Shown here: positions 53,233 to 64,000 of the stretch, one piece after another
How positions within the stretch are numbered: position 1 is the stretch's first letter
Layout: each line of letters opens with the position of its first letter
Assembly (NCBI GenBank): GCA_934045905.1
Contig: OW203769.1
Span: 17,701,705 to 17,765,704, forward strand
Reading direction: 5' to 3'
DNA length: 64,000 nt
From: Leuctra nigra
Lineage: Eukaryota; Arthropoda; Insecta; Plecoptera; Leuctridae
Position numbers and translations under genes: made by a program
Notes under the pieces: generated by a model
The model's database searches: none
What the model saw: only the letters and a program-made list of their open reading frames with translations
What the model was told of the DNA's origin: nothing

Positions 53233-54184
53233 ATGTTGTACAAAAACAAAAACTTGTATATAGACTGCCAAGCACCTTTCCCCCTAAAAAGATTGAGATC
53301 ATCTAAAAGAAGGTCGCAGCAATAATATATTGTTGAAACATTTTCGCACTTAAAATTCGTGAAATCATTTCGCCCAGTTACTGCCGCCAAGCACAACATT
53401 ATAAACCAAACATTGTACCCAAATTTGAGATTGAAAAAATCTCTATGTGAACCATCATAGTATAAACTTTAAAACAATTATACTCATTTAAAACTAAAAA
53501 TAGAAAGTATTCAAATTTTAAAAACGTAAACAAAATCAATTTAAAAACATTCTTTTTTTCATAACTTAAAATACAAATTAAAAAAAATTATTTAAAATTA
53601 AATAAAACAAAATAAAATTAAAAAAAATAAAAATAAAGCTTGGCGCATTGTGTCAAGGAGGGGGCAACATAAAAAGAAAATGTCGACCAAGGAGACGACG
53701 AAAGAAAGAGGAAGAAGAAGATGATGAAGGAAAGAAGGAAGAAGTCAACATGACGGTGCAAATTCAATGCGCCAAGCTTTATTTTTATTTTTTTTTACTT
53801 TTATTTTGTTTTATTTAATTTTAAATAATTTTTTTTAATTTGTATTTTAAGTTATGTAAAAAAAAAATGTTTTTAAATTGATTTTGTTTACGTTTTTAAA
53901 ATTTGAATACTTTATATTTTTAGTTTTAAATGAGTAGTATAATTGTTTTAAAGTTTATACTATGATGGTTCACATAGAGATTTTTTCAATCTCAAATTTG
54001 GGTACAATGTTTGGTTTATAATGTTGTGCTTGGCGGCAGTAACTGGGCGAAATGATTTCACGAATTTTAAGTGCGAAAATGTTTCAACAATATATTATTG
54101 CTGCGACCTTCTTTTAGATCTCAATCTTTTTAGGGGGAAAGGTGCTTGGCAGTCTATATACAAGTTTTTGTTTTTGTACAACAT
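53233..54184. mobile_element. fold-back element, copy 2, uninterrupted
   Basis: 952 bp. The left arm, from ATGTTGTACAAAAAC to about 53640, is the near-perfect reverse complement of about 53765-54184, around a purine-rich loop (GAAAGAGGAAGAAGAAGATG). It has the same ends and internal order as copy 1 at 6848-10834. No protein encoded; the transcript could fold into a hairpin of about 400 bp. Confidence 0.9.
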
Positions 54185-55242
54185 GTCACATGAGGTGGTA
54201 GTTTACAGCAGCTTTCATTGATCATTGAGTGTTACCTATCATTACATTGTTAACGCCAACAACGTCACTTCTTGTCTAAAAATTTCTGTTTTTCTTCCAA
54301 TAGTTCCCAAGTTAGTATAACGAAAGGGTCAATTTCTTTTGGTTGAATATGAGTTATCTCAACTTTTAAATTGCTAAAAGTTCACAACTTGTGAATAACG
54401 TAAATTGTAGGTGTATTGTTCCGGTGTAGACCGGAATTTGTGCGTCATCTCGTACTACGCATATTAGTTGCCAGTTGGTAAACTGAAAGGTACACGAAAG
54501 GTAGATGATTGTAAATGCGTTTCCTTAATTTTAAATTCTTCTAAGTTCACTTTTTTGTGTAATTTAAACTCTATTGGTAAAGCGTTAAGGCTTACAGATG
54601 TTTACAGCACATTTTAAATAAAATCCGGATATAAAAATCCGGATAATTTGGAAGGCAATATAACTTAAAAGGAACTTATTTCATAAGTTAACTTTCCAGT
54701 TTCTGGAAACTTTCCAGGTAGGTAACTAACCAGTTCTTTATTTGAACTGGAACTAGTTCCTTTTTTTGAGGAACTAATCCAACACTGCTGTTTAGTGATA
54801 GTTCCATAACATGGATTATGCCGCAAATTTTTCCGCCAACAGTTTAAAAACGTACCAAAGATCACGAGTGGGGTTATGCAGAATATGCATATATAATTTT
54901 CCATTATTACCTACGGGTGATTTTTTAAATTAGGGGATGTTGGAAGGGATCAAGTATCATACGGTATGGGTTATTTCATATAGAATGAGTACACCAAATT
55001 TGGTTGAGATCGGTCAAAGGGTGTAAGAGAAAATAAGAACGTTCATACCAAGAAGCCTTTTCCTTTGTTCATGCGCAGAGAGACACTACTGAAAGTTAAA
55101 GGAATTACGGCAAAGGATGTGGCCATTTGATATTGCCTTGTTGTGAAAATTGATTTTGAAGATGTCAACCTAGAGTTCCTTTAAGATTAACTAGCTGAGC
55201 CACCTGGTGTTTATAGTGCTGGTTGGGAAGGAGTAGGACGTA
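54185..55242. repeat. dispersed repeat beside fold-back copy 2
   Basis: Matches 10835-11395 up to about 54670 and again at 55185-55242 (GCTGAGCCACCTGGTG). The 510 bp between are absent from copy 1 and include a fragment with AACTAGTTCC and CCAACACTG like the element at the window start. Confidence 0.65.
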
Positions 55243-55631
55243 TATCATTAACAGTCACAAAACACACCAACACACGAACAAACCAACAAACAGTGTTGTG
55301 ATTAGATAATTTTATTTTTATCTAGATAAAGATAAAGATAACACGTCAAAAATTTATCTAGATAAGATAATAGATATAATTCCAAAAAATCATCTAGATA
55401 ATAGATAAAGATAAAAAATAATTATCTAGATAATTGTAATAGATAATAGATAATTTTTTTAACAAACAATAGTACGTAATTCAGTGGACTCAACCTTTTT
55501 GACTTGCGGGACAATAATGCAAATTTTGCTTTTGTTGGCGGGCCGCATTTTTTTTAATATAATTTTTACAGTGGACACATTTTTGAATAAGTTATAAAAC
55601 ATCAACTGGGGGCCACAAATATTTGTGCTGC

Positions 55632-56981
55632 CAGGCGCGTAGGAACTACATTTTGAGTGGGGGGGGGGGGGGTCTAAATTATCGGGGATCGATGAATGTG
55701 AGGAAAAGGTATAGTACGCCCAGGGACGGCGCCAGGAATTTTTGATAGGGTGGGCAGTGAGCGGCGGACAATTATTTAGGGTGGGCACACCAATTTTCCA
55801 TTAAAAGTACAGGTGTTAGGTAAAAAAAACATGCCCCGCAGGGCGTTTTTCGGATTTTTAAATCAATATGTATAAACGAATTTATGGGATGCTGACAATA
55901 CTAGTTTTGGAGTAAAATATGATTGAAATCTCACATAAAATTGGAATGGATTGTAAACTTACTAAAAATTAAAGTTTTACACTAACAGCCTTCAACTTGA
56001 ATGCGGTGTTATTTTTGAAAATTACTTATTCAACCTGTGTTATCGATTACTTATTTCATTAAATTATAACAAAAAATCAAAATTCGAAGACAATAAAAAA
56101 ATATCTTTGATTAATTTTGGCTGGGCAGAGGGTGGGCAGTTGACAATTTTGGGTGGACGCGCGCCCACCCGCGCCCACCCCTGGCGCCGTCCCTGAGTAC
56201 GCCGTTACAAGGGGGTCTGGGGGGCTCAGCACCCAGTTTGCCCCGCAGGGCCTTTTTTGAAGTTTTGATACAAAATAATCGAAATTGAAGCTATTTTGGC
56301 ATCCATTTCAAAGAAATTTAAAATGTGTGATTTGTAATATTCTTCAGGAAACATTAAACAAAATGCAGTGTAATCTGTAAATTTTGTTATTTGATAAAAT
56401 CATCAATGGCCCCGCGGGGCCTTTTTAATTTTTGACACAACAGAATAGAATTTGAAGCCGTTTTGGCATCCTTTTCAACGAAAATTAAAATGTGTGATAT
56501 GCAATTTATTCTTAAGGAAACTTTAGATAAAATGCGTTATAATCTGTAAATTGTATTATTTGATAACATCCCCATTGGCCCCGCAGGGAATTTATTGAAT
56601 TTCTAGTAAAGGAGAATCGATTATGAATCGATTTTGAAATCCCTTTGAAAAAGGTTGCAATAATCTGCATGTGTTTTGGTATCCTAGTATAACTTACAAG
56701 TAACATTAAATTTTATTCATGAGGATGATCAAGTTGGACAAATGAGTCATTGTCTCATTGGAATACATCTGTTTAATTAGTTGTCAAACTTGGGAAAATT
56801 TTGAGAATTCAACCTTATAATGGAGCAAATCTGTGCATATTTAAATCTCTTTATCAACATTTTTGTATATCTGGGACTGATAACTGGGGGTGTCAGGATG
56901 AAAAGTGACGGTGGAATGGGGGGGGGGGGGGGGGGGGGGAGAATTGACCTCCCCCCCCCCCCCCCCCTTCCTACGCGCCTG
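55632..56981. mobile_element. third-level hAT-type element
   Basis: Ends CAGGCGCGTAGGAA and its perfect reverse complement. Flanks TGTGCTGC / TGTGACGC agree at 6 of 8. It carries long G and C homopolymers near its ends and CCCCGC(A/G)GGG motifs within. Confidence 0.83.
55721..56195. mobile_element. innermost hAT-type MITE
   Basis: 475 bp; ends CAGGGACGGCGCCAGG / (rc) CAGGGACGGCGCCAGG. Exact duplication AGTACGCC at 55713-55720 and 56196-56203. Non-coding; GGGTGGGCA motifs inside both ends. Confidence 0.94.
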
Positions 56982-57343
56982 TGTGACGCAGGTTCAGTAG
57001 GTACCACTGACCTTAATACAAATAATTTTCATGCAAAGTCAAACAATGAAAATAATAACTTTCCATAAATTCCAAACTACCTACAACGGAAATAATTTTT
57101 GGCAAGTAATAGTTCACTTATTACGCACTCGTTACGTGCATGTTCATAGGTACACACAAATGCATATTTCGAATTTTATATTTTTTATCTAGATAATTGC
57201 TAATAGATAACAATATTTTTATCTAGATAAAGATAAAGATAACCAATTACAAAATTATCTAGATAAGATAATAGATAAAAAATATCTATCTAGATAATTA
57301 TCTAGATAATTTTATCTAGATAAGTCACAACACTGCCAACAAA

Positions 57344-58736
57344 GAACGGTCAACCTGATTGTACCTGACTGATTGCCAAGATACCCGAGAAGCTAAAGCA
57401 CTATTTTTGCCGGAGAACAGACGCATAATCCTTGATCACACGCTTATAAATTCCCTAAGGTGTCTACCGCTTACATCGGTATGTACGAGGGACAATCAAT
57501 TAAAAATCAATGTACCTACACATATTTTGTTTAAATCTCACTAAATGATAATTAACATAAAAAATCTCAAATGATTAAAAAAAAAATATATATATATATG
57601 ATAACAATGAGAAAAAATGGTAACACGGAGCGTATTTTATCTCCTCGGTCCCATTCAGTGCGTACCTATACATTTAAAAAAAAAACTGTTGCTCGTCAAG
57701 ACTCAAGTGAAAAAAACATTGTTTAAAATATGACTTTATCCAACACGTCATGTAATATACAAGCTAATGTTCAAATTCTTTTAAAAAGTACCAAATATAG
57801 TTATGAATGTAATTTATGAATAAGATTTTTTTATTTCATTTTGAATGAAATGGCTTTAAATAAAAGTCCTTTACGATTACTAATTTTACCCTGGGGACGT
57901 CTTCGAACGAGTCGTGTGCTTACTCATTGTCTTGAAGTATACAATTTTACAATAAATAGTGTGAAAATAAGTTATTTGAAAATACAATTGTGCTAGAAGA
58001 CAGCCTCCTACTGCAGCAGAATCTATTATGTTATATTCCAAAACAAGTGTCATCTACGTACATTTGTATTCGTTTAAAAGTGTCAAGACAACATAGGAAA
58101 CCAAACCTCTGATACGCTCACAACACAACCCCCACCCCTAATCCACCAGCCACTGAATAGATCATGGTGTGTGTGTGTGTGGGAGGGGGGGGGGGGGGGG
58201 GGGAGGGGGTGTATGTGTTTATTACGCATAGATCATACAATCAATTAGTCTACCGGTCTTTATTCCTGATAGTGATGGCATATTGTTGATGCATCTAATT
58301 GATTTATTGTTTGTTTTGATATTTTAGACAGTATGCATTATTTCGTGCATTAGGTATTCTTTTAAAAATGCCATTGCATAATTGACCATGTTTGTAAACA
58401 CCTTTCGCACAAGGCATTCGATTGGCGTCAGAATACCATTGTTCATTGTGCGTAGTTAATCTATTATTCTTTATTCTACACAAAACGAAGTTTCCATACT
58501 CTCGAAACTGAAATAAATTTAGATATTATAATATTCATACGTGAAGTAGTAGAAATAAAGATGGCATTATGGAACGGAATCGATGTCTGTTATTCGTTTG
58601 TATTATTGTCCCAATACTTGAATATCCATAAATACTATCCAAACTAGTTTTCTCAAATGGTTGATACTACGTCATATTCTGTCGTCATATTGAGGTACCT
58701 ATATTTGAGGTTTGAATCTTTCAATGTGACAAAATT
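57344..58736. other. intergenic spacer
   Basis: AT-rich. An open stretch at 57359-57480 followed by GTATGT could be an exon but is unsupported. A GTGTGTGTG / poly-G microsatellite lies at 58165-58215. Nothing else assigned. Confidence 0.5.
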
Positions 58737-58852
58737 ATGAAGTGCATAATGAATTCTTCTATGAACAGCACAATTAGTCGACAAATATCTATCGAGACGC
58801 AGTCTGCTGCCGATTTCTATAACAAGCAAATGGGCGAAGATTTCAACATGCA
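58737..58852 (+). CDS. possible first coding exon of an unidentified gene
   Basis: An ATG at 58737 opens 38 codons with mixed, non-repetitive composition (SAADFYNKQMGEDFNM near the end) that run directly into GTAAGT at 58853, a perfect donor. No continuation could be found in the window; a repeat begins about 15 bp later. I do not recognise the protein. It may equally be chance. Confidence 0.3.
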
Positions 58853-58867
58853 GTAAGTTAGTAGATG

Positions 58868-59481
58868 AAGGGGAAGAGCGGAACGCTTAATATTGATTAA
58901 TTTTCCACTTCCGGTTTGAAATTTTTGTTTTTTCTTGAAGTGGAGTGTCTAGCAATACATTGTCTTTAATGTTGCCAAATTTCAAAACTGTCGATGGACC
59001 CGTTTGACTTTTGAAAAAAATTTAAATTTAAAATTGGATAAATTCACTTCCGGTCAAAATATTTCAGATTTTCTTTCAGAAGTACGCGTGAGAAGGGGGA
59101 CTCTATGTGTCTACCAAATTTCAACTCTCTAGACCAAACCGTGCAATCTGTAGAAAAGGGCAAGCAAAACGACGTGCCTAACTAGCTAGCTAGCCAGCCA
59201 GCCAGCCAGCCAGCCAGCCACCATGAAAGTCAATCCTTGCATGTTTGAGGCCCAAAATTCACCCCGAAGGGATGAACGCAGCACTTTGATATTTGGTTAG
59301 GTGTTGTCAGGTGGCTAAATATACCCGATAACCATGATTTTCAACTTTCATTTCTCACTGCATGTATGCCTGTCGACACCTCGTTTCGACCACTTAAGCC
59401 GTTGCGGCATAAGTCTCTGGTAGTAGCTCGCACGTTGTATTAGAGCGGTGCTTGGCAGCGTCGAGCTAGCGCCCGACTAGA
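58868..59481. repeat. dispersed 600-bp repeat, copy 2
   Basis: Homologous to 13150-13752, with the same CGAGCTAGCGCCCGACTAG end followed by AT. It carries a CTAG/CCAG tetranucleotide run at about 59180-59220 where copy 1 has CTAA. Confidence 0.7.
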
Positions 59482-61214
59482 TAGGGAATTCCTATCGCAA
59501 TAAAAACAATGCCACATCTTTGATCAGCAACATGTAGCATCTCTGAAATCTAGTCTTCACGAGACTTCCCTATTGATTAGCTACTGGTTGCCGTGCGGAA
59601 ACAGATTGTGAAGAGTATTACACAACAACACCAATATCTATGTAAATATGTCGTCAAACATTTGACTGACACAGATGCATTGAGGAAAGAGGTGAGTTAT
59701 TGGAAGTAACACAATTAGCATGCACTCATGAAAGTGAGTGTACCTGTACTGTACGTGTGTCCTTGTCGACAGTCCTGGGTTTGATTCATGACGCTGGCAG
59801 GTCTGATCGTGGTTCAACGTGATTCTTGCCACTGGGAGATGGCGAAGTCTTCGGCGACACTGGATTGCATATTCGTACAACAACTGAATATATGTATGCA
59901 CCATTATTTGTATAATATACTAGATTTTAGCAATGCCACTTAAAAATATGATAAACAAAAATATAGAGAAATCAAAAAAAATAGAATAGAGAATGAAAAA
60001 ATTCAAAAAGTCAGATAAGGCCTGGAATAACCAAAGTTAAATTGTGCTGGATTAACTAACTTTTGGATTAAATTCAATTGTTTCACTCATTTTGAGGTAT
60101 CTGATTGGCTGTGCCGCCAATTTAGTCCAATATTTATAGTTAATCCGGCTCAGATTAACTTTGGTTATACCGGCCCTAATGAAACGTTTTTAAAATGAAT
60201 GAAATTAAAGCTGCTTCCAGTAAATTTTACAGCTTTTCAAGTACAGATTGATTTTAAAACATTATTATTGTCCTGAATTTAGGAATTTATTTGTACACTC
60301 AAAAAGTACTAGAGCTCAAACTCATATAACTTACACAGTCCCCAACTATACCAACAAATATGGTAAGAGGCAGTTAGCTGTTAACATTCCGAATATTTAA
60401 AATTTAATCCCTGATAACTTAAAGAATTTAGAAAAATATGCTGAAATTAAACGCGAGTTAAAAAATTGGTTTCTTTTCAATTGTTAATTTTATTTTTGCT
60501 GATCTTCTATAAAAGCTGGGACAGATTGCTCGTGGGTAATAATTCATTGTATAATAATAGAGTCTAGATTTATTTTGTTGTTTCACTACGGCATTGGTGC
60601 GTATTATTGTTGTGGGAGTTTTTTTTTTTGATCTTGTATTTTTCTTGTGTTGTCACACCGCATTATTTGTATTGTTAATTTTTCTTTTATGATATACACC
60701 TGCAGATAAGCCTGCATGGCTTTGCAGGATTTTGTTTTATGTATTTTTTGTAATAATGTACTGTGTGTATATGTGTGACTAATAAAAAAAAAAAAAAAAA
60801 AAAAAAAGTAATCATTATCTTTCTTCATTTAATTTCCTTATTTTATTTGATACTACTTCTAACTCTCTTTTTATTACAATCTTTCTTTTACAACTGTATT
60901 TAAAATAGATTAATCCATAGAAAAACAATAAATTGCCTTTCACCCAGTAATATTATCATTTATCAAGATCAAGATTGAGGTAGCAGCAACCAACCAGGGT
61001 TCTGCAACTACCCTGTCCCTAGGCTTTCTCGCAGTTTCTAAGTAAGACGGTGACGACATAACTGAGTGACACATGGGAGATTGAATCTCGTACATCTGGA
61101 ATAACAAGAACATCTGAAGTCTAAAGTTGTTGACATTCTAATCTGTTTTTGTTATGTTTTTTACTGGTCAAATGACGTACATCTCCTTGTCCCCCCTCCC
61201 CCGCAGCCGGTACC
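59482..61214. other. intergenic spacer with one Harbinger-type MITE
   Basis: No gene supported. A possible decayed SINE with GGGTTTGATTC lies near 59778. The MITE at 60019-60176 is described separately. A-tracts occur at 60785-60807. Confidence 0.5.
60019..60176. mobile_element. PIF/Harbinger-type MITE
   Basis: 158 bp flanked by TAA on both sides; ends GGCCTGGAATAACCAAAGTT and (rc) GGGCCGGTATAACCAAAGTT. A 3-bp TWA duplication and GGCC-type ends are typical of PIF/Harbinger. Confidence 0.8.
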
Positions 61215-61760
61215 ATGCTCATCACCACTTTGGGTTCAACCCGCGCAAGTTGGCTCAGGCAGTAACGAGGTTCCGCGTTCGAGTCCCGAGAACGACCTCC
61301 TGCAGAATATAATTAAATGCTGTAAAGGTTCGCTAATAATAGGCCACGACTCCTTCCTTCCCACCGTCCATCCTTACCAATTCATCTACAAGGGCGTATT
61401 CAGGGGGGGGGCGGCCCCCTTCCCCCGAAATTAGGGTTCATCTAAAATAATATGCTCATTTAAATAATATGTGAAAAAAAACGTTCCAAAATGGTGAGAA
61501 TTGAGATACAATTCAAAAAAATTAAAATATCCTAAGTTCAATACATTGACCCATTCTTTAATCTTTTAGACCAATTTTTGGATATTTGGTAATTTATAAT
61601 TCCCCAAACACTGCGATTAAAATTGCACCTAAACGAATGACTCCCTGTTATCCACTGTGATTTTTCAAAATATTAGTAATGTCCGGCTCCCTCCAAAATG
61701 TCATCCTGGATACGCCCTTGTCTGATGTCTCCCTATCATTATCATAATCATTTACCGCCA
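61215..61760 (+). mobile_element. tRNA-derived SINE, copy 3, split by a MITE
   Basis: Box A-like TGGCTCAGGCAGTAACG, box B CGTTCGAGTCCCG, then AATAATAGGCCACGACT and CCTTCCTTCCCACC, up to about 61388. The tail (CTGATGTCTCCCTATC and ATCATAATCAT) resumes after the MITE at about 61725. Confidence 0.78.
61389..61724. mobile_element. MITE inserted in the SINE
   Basis: Ends ACAAGGGCGTATTCAGG and (rc) ACAAGGGCGTATCCAGG. Interior segments (TTTTTCAAAATATTAGTAAT, GTTCCAAAATGGT) are shared with 52466-52831. No clear target duplication, so the superfamily is open. Confidence 0.8.
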
Positions 61761-62215
61761 TACTTAGCCGTATAGTTTGCGAACTGTGCGAAAAATTTAA
61801 TCACAAGATAAATTGAAGACTAATATTATCTAGTCAGCCACCATACCTCATTAAGAATGCGATAATTATAACTTTTTGGCTTTTGCGAACTACTGGGCGA
61901 TTCTAGATAGCCTATCACTGTTTTCTAATTATCAAAAACACGTCACATTTTAATGACCTTGCTAAAGTCGTAAAAAGTAAAAACGATACTTCCTACATTT
62001 CCGTCTACTCAAAATTTCGATTTCCCCATTCTCCTCCGCTCAAGGTCGTTTTGACTTCCTACGACTAGAATAATAATGTCACTATTATAAGTCTGTTTTC
62101 CTTATGCCAGGCGGCTAGTAAAGAGAAACTCGCTTCAGTTATCTGTCGACTGCTAGTCGTATACCTCACTGGCAGATAGTCGACTCAAGTCGCGGTTATA
62201 ACAGCGCGCTGTAGT
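61761..62215. other. spacer before the terminal satellite
   Basis: No gene seen. 62133-62185 holds two inverted GTCGACT/AGTCGACT blocks and a TCAGTTATC that resembles an arthropod initiator, so a promoter is conceivable but unproven. Confidence 0.35.
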
Positions 62216-64000
62216 GTATTAGTCATTTACATGCTTGCCAGTGACAGTTTGTCTGGGAGAGAATGTGAGTAGTGATTCTAGTGTTCTGTGACATTGGATA
62301 CGTATGGATTTCATGGCAAGGTAAATGTGTATTAGTCATTTACATGCTTGCCAGTGACAGTTTGTCTAGGAGAGAATGTGAGTTGTGATTCTAGTGTTCT
62401 GTGACATGGATACGTATGGATTTCATGGCAAGGTAAATGTGTATTAGTCATTTACATGCTTGCCAGTGACAGTTTGTCTGGGAGAGAATGTGAGTAGTGA
62501 TTCTAGTGTTCTGTGATACTGGATACATATGGATTTCATGGCAAGGTAAATGTGTATTAGTCATTTACATGCTTGCCAGTGACAGTTTGTCTGGGAGAGA
62601 ATGTGAGTTGTGATTCTAGTGTTCTGTGACATGGATACGTATGGATTTCATGGCAAGGTAAATGTGTATTAGTCATTTACATGCTTGCCAGTGACAGTTT
62701 GTCTGGGAGAGAATGTGAGTAGTGATTCTAGTGTTCTGTGACATTGGATACATATGGATTTCATGGCAAGGTAAATGTGTATTAGTCATTTACATGCTTG
62801 CCAGTGACAGTTTGTCTGGGAGAGAATGTGAGTAGTGATTCTAGTGTTCTGTGACATTGGATACGTATGGATTTCATGGCAAGGTAAATGTGTATTAGTC
62901 ATTTACATGCTTGCCAGTGACAGTTTGTCTGGGAGAGTATGTGAGTAGTGATTCTAGTGTTCTGTGACATTGGATACATATGGATTTCATGGCAAGGTAA
63001 ATGTGTATTAGTCATTTACATGCTTGCCAGTGACAGTTTGTCTGGGAGAGAATGTGAGTAGTGATTCTAGTGTTCTGTGACATTGGATACGTATGGATTT
63101 CATGGCAAGGTAAATGTGTATTAGTCATTTACATGCTTGCCAGTGACAGTTTGTCTGGGAGAGAATGTGAGTTGTGATTCTAGTGTTCTGTGATACTGGA
63201 TACATATGGATTTCATGGCAAGGTAAATGTGTATTAGTCATTTACATGCTTGCCAGTGACAGTTTGTCTGGGAGAGAATGTGAGTTGTGATTCTAGTGTT
63301 CTGTGATACTGGATACATATGGATTTCATGGCAAGGTAAATGTGTATTAGTCATTTACATGCTTGCCAGTGACAGTTTGTCTGGGAGAGTATGTGAGTAG
63401 TGATTCTAGTGTTCTGTGACATTGGATACATATGGATTTCATGGCAAGGTAAATGTGTATTAGTCATTTACATGCTTGCCAGTGACAGTTTGTCTGGGAG
63501 AGAATGTGAGTTGTGATTCTAGTGTTCTGTGACATTGGATACGTATGGATTTCATGGCAAGGTAAATGTGTATTAGTCATTTACATGCTTGCCAGTGACA
63601 GTTTGTCTGGGAGAGTATGTGAGTAGTGATTCTAGTGTTCTGTGACATTGGATACATATGGATTTCATGGCAAGGTAAATGTGTATTAGTCATTTACATG
63701 CTTGCCAGTGACAGTTTGTCTGGGAGAGAATGTGAGTTGTGATTCTAGTGTTCTGTGACATTGGATACGTATGGATTTCATGGCAAGGTAAATGTGTATT
63801 AGTCATTTACATGCTTGCCAGTGACAGTTTGTCTGGGAGAGAATGTGAGTAGTGATTCTAGTGTTCTGTGACATTGGATACGTATGGATTTCATGGCAAG
63901 GTAAATGTGTATTAGTCATTTACATGCTTGCCAGTGACAGTTTGTCTGGGAGAGAATGTGAGTTGTGATTCTAGTGTTCTGTGACATTGGATACGTATGG
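62216..64000. repeat. 113-bp satellite array running off the window end
   Basis: AGTCATTTACATGC recurs at 62221, 62334, 62446, 62559, 62671 and then every 113 bp to 63914: fifteen full units and one partial. Units are almost identical. Variation is limited to a few sites (GAGTAGTG/GAGTTGTG, TACGTATGG/TACATATGG, ACATTGG/ATACTGG, GAGAATG/GAGTATG). Each unit contains GGCAAG|GTAAAT, a good 5' splice site. Confidence 0.96.

Larger units (their letters stand above)
55482..57009. mobile_element. second-level hAT-like element
   Basis: Ends CAGTGGACTCAACC and (rc) CAGTGGTACCTACTGAACC. Flanks ACGTAATT / ACCTTAAT agree at only 5 of 8, so the boundaries are probable, not certain. Confidence 0.55.
55291..57335. 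mobile_element. outer hAT-type element (ATCTAGATAA family) of a nested stack
   Basis: Ends CAGTGTTGTGATTAGATAA and (rc) CAGTGTTGTGACTTATC. Exact duplication CCAACAAA at 55283-55290 and 57336-57343. Its own sequence is 55291-55480 and about 57010-57335, made of ATCTAGATAA units; the rest is inserted. Confidence 0.92.

Noticed and set aside
57359..57480. Exon-like frame ending at GTATGT
   Set aside because: No start context, no recognisable protein and no partner exon; it directly follows a transposon target duplication.
59700..59900. Fourth SINE copy
   Set aside because: A GGGTTTGATTC motif is present, but neither the central block nor the tail of the SINE family is.
1..64000. CRISPR arrays, operons or a bacterial/viral defence system
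   Set aside because: The tandem arrays have no spacers of unique sequence, genes are intron-containing, and no prokaryotic features were seen.

Overview
The window is animal nuclear DNA, almost certainly from an insect. It is AT-rich, the genes have GT-AG introns, one intron holds a BEL/Pao LTR retrotransposon, and short DNA transposons of the hAT, Tc1/mariner-pogo, piggyBac and PIF/Harbinger types lie everywhere between exons. A hemipteran is plausible (a divergent SIAH-like gene, many TACCTA-rich spacers), but nothing here fixes the order or species.

Three protein genes can be supported. (1) On the minus strand at 3117-5392 is a three-exon, 269-residue SIAH/SINA-type RING E3 ubiquitin ligase. 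(2) On the minus strand at 15802-16578 is a one-exon, 258-residue DHHC palmitoyltransferase resembling ZDHHC24. (3) On the plus strand from 16999 to 43974 or 47095 is a large PR/SET-domain zinc-finger gene of the PRDM10/PRDM15 type. I could assemble it as 15 or 16 exons whose phases all agree. It encodes a zinc knuckle, a PR domain, a lone C2H2 finger, a long acidic and repeat-rich linker, and a cluster of about 17 fingers (partly C2HC). The palmitoyltransferase and PRDM genes are divergent neighbours that share a start region of about 420 bp. The PRDM gene appears to have two 3' ends: a short one in exon 15, and a long one that skips from inside exon 15 to a methionine-free exon made of six 75-bp repeats plus a final zinc finger.

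The rest is mobile and repeated DNA. 6.8-11.4 kb: a fold-back element with a 3.25-kb Helitron-like insertion that carries a 118-bp satellite. 12-13.8 kb: degenerate repeats and tRNA-derived pieces. 22.0-28.3 kb: a young but internally deleted BEL element, itself hit by a hAT MITE, inside PRDM intron 4. 31.6-43.1 kb: MITEs nested in most PRDM introns. 43.9-49 kb: more hAT-like and TA-flanked MITEs. 53.2-54.2 kb: a second, nearly complete fold-back element. 55.3-57.3 kb: a nest of hAT-like elements up to four deep. 58.9-59.5 kb: a second copy of the 13.2-kb repeat. 62.2 kb to the end: a 113-bp satellite that runs off the window.

No functional tRNA, rRNA, CRISPR array or prokaryotic feature was seen. 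The most unusual signals are a set of related hAT-like MITEs that each carry a different dense subterminal motif, a seven-fold tandem duplication of one PRDM 3' splice site, the alternative methionine-free PRDM last exon, and the satellite-bearing Helitron-like insertion whose empty site is preserved in the opposite arm of its host.
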